Shown piece after piece: positions 42,213 through 49,541 of a DNA stretch of 49,541 nucleotides; within the stretch, counting starts at the first letter, position 1; the number at the start of each line of letters is the position of its first letter. Origin of the DNA: Chloroflexota bacterium (GTDB taxonomy: Bacteria; Chloroflexota; Chloroflexia; Chloroflexales; Roseiflexaceae); the NCBI GenBank assembly GCA_013388755.1, contig JACAEQ010000139.1, positions 1 to 49,541 on the forward strand, given 5' to 3'. The notes beneath the pieces are model-generated. The model worked only from the letters and a program-made list of their open reading frames with translations. It searched no databases and was not told the origin of the DNA. A program made the position numbers and the translations under genes.

Positions 42213-45200
42213 CTACCGGCGCGCAATGATGCTTAACCAGAAGCCATGCGGGGCTGCACGCATCGTTGCATCAAGCGTGACCGTCGTCGTGCGCCGGCGT
42301 GGATCGCTGCTGATGATCGTCAGCAGGGTACGAAGGCGCGCCCCCTGCGGCGGTGCCTGCCAGCGATAGGTGATAGCCAGAGGTGCGCTGGCGCCAGGCG
42401 CCACGATGCCACGCCTGGGACCCACGTCGGCCCATCCTTCCGGCCGGGCCTGTGGACGGAGTTCAATCGCCAGCCCTGGAGCAATCGGCGTGTCGGCGCC
42501 GCACCCGATCAGTTGTACCTGCGCCAGATTCTTTTGCGCACCGACGCTGAGGCGTGCCGGCAGCGCGCCAAGGTCAGCGTATTGATAGACAATGCGTCCG
42601 TCAGCGTGGAGTAATGCCTGAAAGGTATAGGTGACCTCTGATGGGCCGTCTGCCGCCGGAACGCGCTCAAAGCTGACGACGAACGTCCCGCCGCCGTTGA
42701 TGGTGCCGTAGCGCACGGTCCCGCCACGTGACGGATCGAGATCGGCGCGGAACGGGGCCAGCAGATCGTAGAATGCCTCGCTGGCGGGCAGACAGCGTTC
42801 CTTTAGGCCGGTATACTGATATGGCCAGCCGAACGAAAGCGCGCCGTCCGATGTGACGGATGTCTCGGTATAGACATAACTAAAGAGTGGGAAGTTCAGG
42901 CCGAGCGGCACATCGTCAATACGACTGGTGTTGGTGAGGGTAAGGGTGGGCGCGTCGGGCGGAAGATCGACCCACTGGTATACCGGCCCGCCCGGCTCAT
43001 CACTGCGGTAGATACCGAATGGCGCGTATGCAACCGTGGCCTCGAAGGTGAGCGGCTGCGTGCCCTGATTCGTCATCTGGATCGTCTCGGTGACCACGGT
43101 GGCAAAGTCGAGCGTAGCTGCTACGCGGTCAGCAGACAGTGCCAGGCGTGGCACATCGGGCGACAGCGCGAACGTGATTGGCCCGCCTGCCGGCACGGTC
43201 ACCGTTTGTTGCTGCGGGATGTATCCGAGGGCGGATGCCGTCAGTGTGTACGTTCCAGGTGCCAGTGTGAGTGTGAAACTACCGTCTGCTGCTGTCGCCA
43301 CCGTCTGCCCTGAGGCGACGCCGACACGTGCCGCCAGTGCCGTGCCGGTGTCTGCGTCGCGCACGGCGCCGGTCACTGCCACGGCGCCCGGCGGGAGCAC
43401 CTGCAGCGTTACCTCTACTGTCGTTGGCGCGCGGGCCAGGTCCCCGGGATAGATCTGGATGCGCGCGGTGTAGGTTCCCGGCCCGGGGACAAGCCCGGCA
43501 TCGAGGGTGACATCAACCGTGGTGCTACCACCTGGCGCAAGCATCGCCGAAGGGGCCGCGAGACTCAGCCAGGGTACATCCACCCGCGCCCGCGCCACGG
43601 CGGCGTAGGCATCAATGACGCCCCAGCCGTATACATTATTCGCGCCGCCGTTCAGCGTGCCGCCGCAATCGCTGGTGGCGATCCGCCGCGCCGTATCGCG
43701 CATGATGGCATATGTGGCATCATAATCGCCAATCAGCGCCGGGTTGGCCGACCAGAGGAGCGCGACCAGACCGGCCACGTGTGGCGTCGCCATTGATGTG
43801 CCGCGCAGAGTGTTGTACCCGCCAGGAACCGACGAATAGATACCGACGGTACCGTCGGTGACGCCAGGGGCGGTGAAATCCGGTTTCATACGGCCATCGG
43901 CTGCGGGGCCGCGCAGGCTGAATGACGCGATGGCATTGTTGCGATCGACGGCGCCGACCGCGACCACATCAGTATAATCACCAGGCGAAGCGATCGAGTT
44001 GCAGGCCCCAGTTCCATTGCCGGCCGCAAAGACCGGAAAGATGCCGGCGGCTCGCCAGGCCGCGGTGAAGCCGGCATACCACGGATCGTTGCCGGCCCCG
44101 GCCCATGAGTTGTTGGCTATCATGGGGCGCAGATCCGGGCGCGGGTTCCGATCATTCAGGTCGGTTGGCGCGAGCAGCCATTGTGCCGCACCAATCAGGT
44201 CGCTTTCGGAACAGTATGAGCCGTCGCATCCCTGTGCAGCGATCCAGCGCGCGCCGGGCGCCACGCCAAAACGCTCGCCGCCGTCGAGCGCGCCGAGTAC
44301 GGTGCCGAGCGTGTGCGTGCCATGGCCATTCTCGTCGGTTGGAACAAGAAATGCACCCTGCGGGTCATACCAGTTATAGTTATGGTTGTATTCCCCGCTG
44401 CCAGACGCTCCGCGGTAACGGTCGCGCAGGGCGGGGTGGTTGAAGGCGACGCCGGTGTCGACCGAGGCGACGACGACCCCGCTACCGGTGACGCCGAAGT
44501 CGTTCCATGCGCGATCGGCGCCGATCGCGCGAATGTTCCAGCAGACCGGATTGCCGTCCGGGCTGCAGCGAGTGTCAATCGCCGCCGGCGTTGCGGCCTG
44601 CTGTGTGATCGCCAGCGTGGCGTCGAGCCGAACCAGCGCCACCTCACTGCGCGCGGCGAGTGCCTGTGCGTCGGCGAGCGCGCCGTCAACCTGGATGGCA
44701 TTGACGATCCAGAACGGGCGATACGGCAACCCGCGCGCGGCAAGTTCGGCGCGCAAACCGCGCTGGGTGCGATTGGCGTGCTCCACCAGTGCGCGATATA
44801 CGAACCAGCCACGTTCGGCCCAATCGGTCAGGGTGTAGGCGGCGCTGAGATCCGCCTGGTCACGCAGGTAGACGATAAACGGGCCACGCGCGGCAGGTGT
44901 GGCAAGTTCCGTTGCCAGGCGCGCATCCACCGGTTGATCCTGCGACGGCAGCGGCACGCGTGTCGGCCCGGCGGCACCGGTGATTGCCGGCAGCGCCTGG
45001 GTTCGCGCCTCGTACAACGCGGCAGTCAGCGGATCGCCACCGGTGTTGGTGATGGTGAGGGCGCGCGTGACTCGCTGGCCAGGCGCCGCTATCTCGCTGA
45101 TGGCGGCGGGTGTTGCGGCAATGGTGCCACTGGCGCTGGCCGGTGGCGCGCTACCGGGAGTCAGGAGCGATGCGATCAGCGGTAGAACGAGCGAGACCAG

Positions 45201-45233
45201 AAATAGACGCGAATATGCAGCGCGTAAAATCAT
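42213..45233 (-). CDS. Secreted S8 subtilisin-like serine protease
   Basis: A 1006-residue exported protease. Signal peptide about 1-35; an N-terminal propeptide-like part (about 100-210); the peptidase S8 domain about 240-570 with Asp259 (VVASVDTGVAFNHP), His304 (NGHGTHTLG), Asn375 (NNSWAG) and Ser480 (GTSMATPHVAG). A carboxypeptidase-regulatory-like Ig domain follows (about 660-740, GAVRDADTGTALAARV), then further beta domains and a hydrophobic C-terminal tail APHGFWLSIIARR. It degrades extracellular protein, probably for nutrition. The ATG at 45233 has AGGA ten bases upstream and begins just before the signal sequence; a perfect TTGACA-18-TATGCT promoter stands 43-72 bp upstream. Divergent from the nuclease gene. 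Confidence 0.93.
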   Translation of the reverse strand: MILRAAYSRLFLVSLVLPLIASLLTPGSAPPASASGTIAATPAAISEIAAPGQRVTRALTITNTGGDPLTAALYEARTQALPAITGAAGPTRVPLPSQDQPVDARLATELATPAARGPFIVYLRDQADLSAAYTLTDWAERGWFVYRALVEHANRTQRGLRAELAARGLPYRPFWIVNAIQVDGALADAQALAARSEVALVRLDATLAITQQAATPAAIDTRCSPDGNPVCWNIRAIGADRAWNDFGVTGSGVVVASVDTGVAFNHPALRDRYRGASGSGEYNHNYNWYDPQGAFLVPTDENGHGTHTLGTVLGALDGGERFGVAPGARWIAAQGCDGSYCSESDLIGAAQWLLAPTDLNDRNPRPDLRPMIANNSWAGAGNDPWYAGFTAAWRAAGIFPVFAAGNGTGACNSIASPGDYTDVVAVGAVDRNNAIASFSLRGPAADGRMKPDFTAPGVTDGTVGIYSSVPGGYNTLRGTSMATPHVAGLVALLWSANPALIGDYDATYAIMRDTARRIATSDCGGTLNGGANNVYGWGVIDAYAAVARARVDVPWLSLAAPSAMLAPGGSTTVDVTLDAGLVPGPGTYTARIQIYPGDLARAPTTVEVTLQVLPPGAVAVTGAVRDADTGTALAARVGVASGQTVATAADGSFTLTLAPGTYTLTASALGYIPQQQTVTVPAGGPITFALSPDVPRLALSADRVAATLDFATVVTETIQMTNQGTQPLTFEATVAYAPFGIYRSDEPGGPVYQWVDLPPDAPTLTLTNTSRIDDVPLGLNFPLFSYVYTETSVTSDGALSFGWPYQYTGLKERCLPASEAFYDLLAPFRADLDPSRGGTVRYGTINGGGTFVVSFERVPAADGPSEVTYTFQALLHADGRIVYQYADLGALPARLSVGAQKNLAQVQLIGCGADTPIAPGLAIELRPQARPEGWADVGPRRGIVAPGASAPLAITYRWQAPPQGARLRTLLTIISSDPRRRTTTVTLDATMRAAPHGFWLSIIARR

Positions 45234-45275
45234 TACGATGTATCCTGCGATGAGCGCCGCGCCGGCGTTGCTAAC

Positions 45276-45305
45276 AGCATAGCACCCGGCAGAGTACAGT
45301 GTCAA
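45276..45305 (-). promoter_or_regulatory. Sigma-70 promoter of the secreted protease
   Basis: TTGACA (45305-45300), an 18-bp spacer, TATGCT (45281-45276), read on the minus strand. The start would be near 45269, about 36 nt before the ATG. Confidence 0.65.
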
Positions 45306-45530
45306 GGAATATCGCGTGGGATGCGGGTGTAGTATATGAGAAGATTGTCATTCCGTACTACCCATTGCTTAACATGTTTTGGTAGCCTCCTTAATGAGGG
45401 CATGGGTACAATGAGGGCTATCGCAGGGTTTTTCGATCACACCAGCCACGCCATCGTCACGCGGGCCGGCAGATGTGTTGCCGGCGCGTGCCGTGGGCAC
45501 CGTTTCCTGTGGTGTACAGAGGGGGGAAAG

Positions 45531-48500
45531 ATGCTGCATGTCCATCGCCGCCGCGGCGGCGCATCCACACGCCTGGCGGTCGCCGTCGCCACGCTTGCGG
45601 CGTTGCTCGCCGCCATGATCGGTACGCCGCACCCTGTTCAGGCTGCCGCAGTTCCCTTGAGCGCAGTCTACAGTCAGGAGTTCAACAGCCTGGCTTCCAG
45701 TGGCACCAGCAACCCCTGGGTTGATGACAGTACACTGGCAGGCTGGTATGCCACTCGCCAGAATGGCGGCGCCTTTACGACCTATCGCGCGAGTAATGGC
45801 TCGGACAATGCCGGCGCGCTCTACAGTTTTGGTAGCACGTCAGGCAACGAGCGTGCGCTTGGCTCCATTTCCTCAGGAACACCAGGCACCATTTACTATG
45901 GCGTGCGCCTCGTGAACGACACATCCGCAACGATAACCGAGATGACCGTCAGCTACACGGGCGAACAGTGGCGCAATGATGGCTCGACCACGAAGAATCA
46001 GCGCCTCGATGTAAGCTATCAGGTTGGTGCGACCTCACTGACGACCGGTACCTGGATCGATGTTGATAGTCTCGACTTTGTTGCACCGGTGGCTGCACCG
46101 GATAGTGCCGGCCCGCTAGCACTTGATGGCAATAACCCCGCCAATCGCGTGGCGCTCAGCACAACGATTTCCGGGTTGAGCATCGCTCCGGGCCAGGAAA
46201 TCTGGCTGCGCTGGCTGGATATCAATGATCCTGGCCCTGGCGGCGATCAGGCGCTGGCGATCGACGATCTGACCATCAGTGCCGCGATCGCCCCCGGCGA
46301 CGCCGCGCCGTTCGTTACCGGCGTCATTCCCGCGAGTGGTGCGACCGGCGTGCCGGTGGATACCACTATCAGTATGACGTTCAGCGAAGCGGTCACGATT
46401 GCGCCCGGTGCCTTCACCCTGAATTGTGCCGGTAACCCTGTCCCTCTGGCAGTCAGCGGTGGTCCGGTGACCTTCACGCTCGACCCTGACACGAACCTGC
46501 CCGGCGGCGCGAGCTGCACCGTTACCGTCGTCGCGTCTCTTGTGAGCGACCAGGATGCCAGCGACCCGCCGGACACAATGGCGGCTGATGTTACCAGCAG
46601 CTTCACCACGGCTGCCGCCGGCCCGGCGATCACCCGCATTCACCAGATTCAGGGTAGTGGTGCCGCCGTTACCGGTGCCGGCCCGTTCACGGTTGAGGCA
46701 ATCGTGATCGGCGACTACCAGACGCAGGGCAGTGGCCAGTTACGTGGCTTCTTCCTGCAGGAAGAGGACGTTGACGTGGATAGCGACCCGGCGACCTCGG
46801 AGGGCATCTTCGTCTTCTGTAGCGGCTGCCCGGTGAACGTCGAGGTTGGCGATCGCGTGCAGGTTACCGGCAATGCCAGCGAGTTCTTCAACATGAGCCA
46901 GTTGAGCGCGACCACTGTGGCCAGTGTTCAGGTGCTCAGTTCGAATAACCCGTTGCCGACACCGGCCACAGTGACGCTGCCGGTACCTGGCGTGCCACCC
47001 GGCAACCTGGCGGCGGCGCGCGCCGCGATCGATGCGTACTATGAGCAGTTCGAGGGCATGCTGGTACGCTTCCCGGCGACGCTCACCGTGGCGGAGTATT
47101 TCGAACTTGCGCGGTATGGGCAGATGGTGCTGGCCGCCGGTGGCCGCCCACGCCAGTTTACCGATGTGAGCCTGCCGGACGTCAATGGTTTCGTCAATCA
47201 CCAGATTGATCTCGCCAGCCGTACGATCATTCTCGATGACACCAATAACGTTCAGAACGATGCAATCACCGGCGGCGACAGGCCTTATTTCTGGCCGCGC
47301 CCCGGCCTGAGCACCAGTAACTTCTTCCGCGGCGGTGATACGATCACCAGCCTCACCGGTGTCCTGCACTGGTCGTTTGCCGGCCAGACCGGTACGGACG
47401 CCTGGCGCATTCGCCCTGTCGAGCCGGCGTTTACGTATTCATTTACAAGCGTCAACGCCCGCCCGGCCGCGCCGGCGATCAATGGCAGCCTGAAGGTTGC
47501 TTCCTACAATGTGCTGAACTACTTCCTTACCGTTGATACGACCGCGTCGAACTCGACTGGGAACTGTGGCCCGGCAGGCACCGCCGATTGCCGCGGCGCC
47601 GACAGTGCCGCCGAGCTGGTTCGCCAGCGCGAGAAGCTCACTCAGGCCCTGCTTGGCCTCGATGCGGACATCATCGGATTGATCGAGCTGGAAAACACTC
47701 CCGGCGTTGACCCGGCGCTACAGATCGTGACGGACCTGAACGCGCTTGCCGGCCCTGGCGCATACGCCTCGATTGCCACCAACGTGATCGGCGGCGACGC
47801 CATTCGCGTCGGGATCATCTACCGGCCCGCCGCCGTTACGCCGGTCGGCGGTTTCGCCATCCTCGACAGCAGTGTTGATCCTGAGTTCGACAGTAGCCGC
47901 TCGCGCCCGGCCCTGGCGCAGACCTTCCGCCAGAATGGCACCGGCGCGGTTTTCACCGTCGTGGTCAATCATTTTAAGTCGAAAGGTGACTCCGGCCTGG
48001 GTGGCGCAACCGGCATTTGCACGTTGCAGGGGCCCGGTGCAAGCCCCGACTGCGACCAGGGTGATGGCCAGGGCTTCTGGAACAGCAGTCGCACCCGCGC
48101 CGCGGCCGCTCTGGCTCGCTGGATTGCAACCAGACCGACGGGTAGCGCTGATCCTGACGTCTTGATCATCGGCGACCTGAATAGTTACCGCAACGAGGAT
48201 CCCATTCGCGCGCTGGAGGCGGCCGGCTACATTGATCTGATAGATACCCGTGTCGGCGCAAGCGCCTATAGCTATCTCTTCAGCGGCCAGCTCGGTTACC
48301 TCGATCACGCTCTGGCCAGCCCCGGCCTGGCCACTCAGGTGGCGGATGTGACCGAGTGGCACATCAATGCCGACGAGGTGCCGTTGTTCGACTATAACGA
48401 CACCGTTCAGGATGCCGGTGAGGCGTCGTTTGAACGCGAGTCGACCAGCCTGCCGCTCTACGCGACGGATGCGTACCGTACATCCGATCACGACCCGGTG

Positions 48501-49442
48501 CTCGTCGGGCTGAATCTGGTGAACGCGCCGCCGGTCGCGGTGGACGACAGCTACGTCACGGCGGAGGATACACCGCTGACGGTGGCGGCGCCGGGCGTTC
48601 TGGCGAACGACAGTGATGTGGAGGGTGGTGCGCTGGCGGCGGCGCTGGTTGGTGCCCCGGCTGGCGTGACGCTGAATGCCGATGGTGGTTTCACGTATAC
48701 GCCGGCGGCGAATTTCAGCGGCCAGTTCACGTTCCAGTACACCGCCTCCGATGGCAACGGCGGGATGGCCACAGCAACGGTAACCATCACCGTCACGCCG
48801 GTCAATGATGCGCCGGTGATTGCGATCAATGGCGGCGCCGGTTTCTGCTCAACCGTCCACCCGAGCGGCCGGTTCAGCCTGACGATCAGCGATGTTGATA
48901 CGCCGCTTCAGGAAGTGACCCTGACAGCCGGCACCAGCAATCCGGCAAACGTCCCGATCCATGGCATTCGTTTCGCCGGGTCGGGCGCCAACCGGACGAT
49001 AGAAATCACGGTTACACCGCATATCCGTGATGTGGCTCGCGGCGTAGTGACGATCACCGCATACGATGGACAGGCCAGTACGGTCCTGGAGATCAATGTG
49101 CTCATCGGGTCGCTGCTGGCTGACAGGCTGGCCGGCGACAGCGGGCGTTCGAACCTCGTCTTCGGCCTGACCGGCGCCGATGTGCTGAGTGGCGGCGATG
49201 CGGCCGACCTGCTATGCGGTGGTCTCGGCGATGATGTGATCACCGGCAATGGGAGCGATGACACACTGGACGGTGGCGCGGGCGATGACACGCTGGATGG
49301 CGGCGCCGGCAACGATACGCTTGCGGGGGATCTGGGCCGCGACAGGTTGACCGGCGGACCGGGTGCCGACTGGTTCAGAAGAAGTCTGGGCCCCGATACG
49401 CTGGTGGATTTCAACCCGGCGGAAGGGGATCGCAGATCGTAA
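45531..49442 (+). CDS. Secreted ExeM/NucH-like endonuclease with cadherin-like and RTX repeats
   Basis: A 1303-residue exported protein. Signal peptide about 1-38. Then come a beta-sandwich domain (about 42-250), an SbsA Ig-like domain (about 258-365), an OB-fold like that of ExeM/NucH (about 370-480), and an endonuclease/exonuclease/phosphatase domain (about 651-990) with [40 protein letters not shown] and [10 protein letters not shown] (catalytic Asn, Glu, Asp and His). A cadherin-like/VCBS domain (about 1000-1100) and another Ig-like domain follow, then RTX-type calcium repeats ([15 protein letters not shown], about 1190-1303). It should cut extracellular DNA. GGGGGGAAAG lies just before the ATG at 45531. 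RTX repeats usually go with type I secretion, so a signal peptide plus RTX is notable. Confidence 0.92.
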   Translation: MLHVHRRRGGASTRLAVAVATLAALLAAMIGTPHPVQAAAVPLSAVYSQEFNSLASSGTSNPWVDDSTLAGWYATRQNGGAFTTYRASNGSDNAGALYSFGSTSGNERALGSISSGTPGTIYYGVRLVNDTSATITEMTVSYTGEQWRNDGSTTKNQRLDVSYQVGATSLTTGTWIDVDSLDFVAPVAAPDSAGPLALDGNNPANRVALSTTISGLSIAPGQEIWLRWLDINDPGPGGDQALAIDDLTISAAIAPGDAAPFVTGVIPASGATGVPVDTTISMTFSEAVTIAPGAFTLNCAGNPVPLAVSGGPVTFTLDPDTNLPGGASCTVTVVASLVSDQDASDPPDTMAADVTSSFTTAAAGPAITRIHQIQGSGAAVTGAGPFTVEAIVIGDYQTQGSGQLRGFFLQEEDVDVDSDPATSEGIFVFCSGCPVNVEVGDRVQVTGNASEFFNMSQLSATTVASVQVLSSNNPLPTPATVTLPVPGVPPGNLAAARAAIDAYYEQFEGMLVRFPATLTVAEYFELARYGQMVLAAGGRPRQFTDVSLPDVNGFVNHQIDLASRTIILDDTNNVQNDAITGGDRPYFWPRPGLSTSNFFRGGDTITSLTGVLHWSFAGQTGTDAWRIRPVEPAFTYSFTSVNARPAAPAINGSLKVASYNVLNYFLTVDTTASNSTGNCGPAGTADCRGADSAAELVRQREKLTQALLGLDADIIGLIELENTPGVDPALQIVTDLNALAGPGAYASIATNVIGGDAIRVGIIYRPAAVTPVGGFAILDSSVDPEFDSSRSRPALAQTFRQNGTGAVFTVVVNHFKSKGDSGLGGATGICTLQGPGASPDCDQGDGQGFWNSSRTRAAAALARWIATRPTGSADPDVLIIGDLNSYRNEDPIRALEAAGYIDLIDTRVGASAYSYLFSGQLGYLDHALASPGLATQVADVTEWHINADEVPLFDYNDTVQDAGEASFERESTSLPLYATDAYRTSDHDPVLVGLNLVNAPPVAVDDSYVTAEDTPLTVAAPGVLANDSDVEGGALAAALVGAPAGVTLNADGGFTYTPAANFSGQFTFQYTASDGNGGMATATVTITVTPVNDAPVIAINGGAGFCSTVHPSGRFSLTISDVDTPLQEVTLTAGTSNPANVPIHGIRFAGSGANRTIEITVTPHIRDVARGVVTITAYDGQASTVLEINVLIGSLLADRLAGDSGRSNLVFGLTGADVLSGGDAADLLCGGLGDDVITGNGSDDTLDGGAGDDTLDGGAGNDTLAGDLGRDRLTGGPGADWFRRSLGPDTLVDFNPAEGDRRS

Positions 49443-49503
49443 CCGTGCCTTAGAGCCAATACCTTTCAAATAAGGCGTTCTGCACCGCACCGCCCCCCAC
49501 CCG

Positions 49504-49522
49504 ACCTCCCCCCGCTGGAGGT
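49504..49522. repeat. Small hairpin after the nuclease gene
   Basis: ACCTCC-N7-GGAGGT, followed by more alternating GGAGG and CCTCC stretches up to the window end. It may be a terminator or part of a dispersed repeat that continues beyond the window. Confidence 0.3.
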
Positions 49523-49541
49523 AGGAGGCGGACTCCCTCCC

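Noticed and set aside
1-49541. CRISPR arrays, tRNA or rRNA genes, prophage or transposase genes
   Set aside because: Looked for but none seen: no regularly spaced direct repeats, no cloverleaf-like segment noticed by eye, no integrase or transposase motifs. A tRNA scan would settle the tRNA point.

Overview
The window looks like a chromosomal segment of a high-GC bacterium, most likely a member of the Chloroflexota (Chloroflexia type). This is inferred from protein style: a long multi-GAF SpoIIE phosphatase, a GTP-type PEP carboxykinase, GH172/DUF2961, large secreted subtilase and nuclease proteins, and frequent ATGA gene overlaps. There is no rRNA, tRNA or marker gene here to fix the taxonomy. 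No tRNA, rRNA, CRISPR array, phage gene or transposase was recognised. One 164-bp MITE-like element is present.

Layout. (1) 1-4030, minus strand: an unrecognised three-gene operon with an HELGH metallopeptidase-like protein, a paralogue that has lost zinc ligands and gained a coiled-coil N-terminus, and a TPR protein running off the left edge. (2) 4308-7272, minus: two MFS transporters. (3) 7374-9286, plus: a SqdX/MgtA-like glycosyltransferase coupled to a zinc-ribbon membrane protein; the glycosyltransferase and the second MFS gene diverge across a 12-bp palindrome. (4) 9318-15220, minus: a SAM methyltransferase, a 28-residue peptide ending in a Cys-rich tail, a RIO-type kinase and two ABC exporter half-transporters. 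The last three genes are joined by ATGA overlaps. (5) 15290-15862, plus: a CDA-fold deaminase, divergent from the methyltransferase across a perfect inverted repeat.

(6) 16318-29406, plus: a polysaccharide/glycoconjugate locus. It holds a Wzz-like protein with a degenerate kinase domain, an O-antigen ligase/polymerase-like protein, a MurJ-type flippase, a secreted glycosidase-like protein followed by the MITE, a GT4 glycosyltransferase, a FemAB/GNAT-like acyltransferase, an initiating sugar-phosphate transferase, WbqC, a PIG-L deacetylase, a DegT aminotransferase and a membrane-anchored SDR epimerase. Together these can start an undecaprenyl-linked glycan, make and modify an amino sugar, flip the chain and polymerise or transfer it.

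(7) 29535-42159, mixed strands: housekeeping and signalling genes. These are a four-GAF SpoIIE phosphatase, an SMP-30-like lactonase, a Gfo/Idh/MocA oxidoreductase, pckG, ettA, a GH172-like protein with a coupled small membrane protein, an unlisted 46-residue membrane peptide with its own promoter, a PlsC acyltransferase and a DUF2231 membrane protein. (8) 42213-49442: divergent genes for two large exported proteins, a subtilisin-like protease and an ExeM/NucH-like nuclease carrying cadherin-like and RTX repeats.

The two places that most resemble an undescribed system are the active/inactive peptidase pair with its TPR partner at the left edge, and the Cys-tailed peptide next to the RIO kinase and asymmetric ABC exporter. 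Both are inferences from sequence alone.
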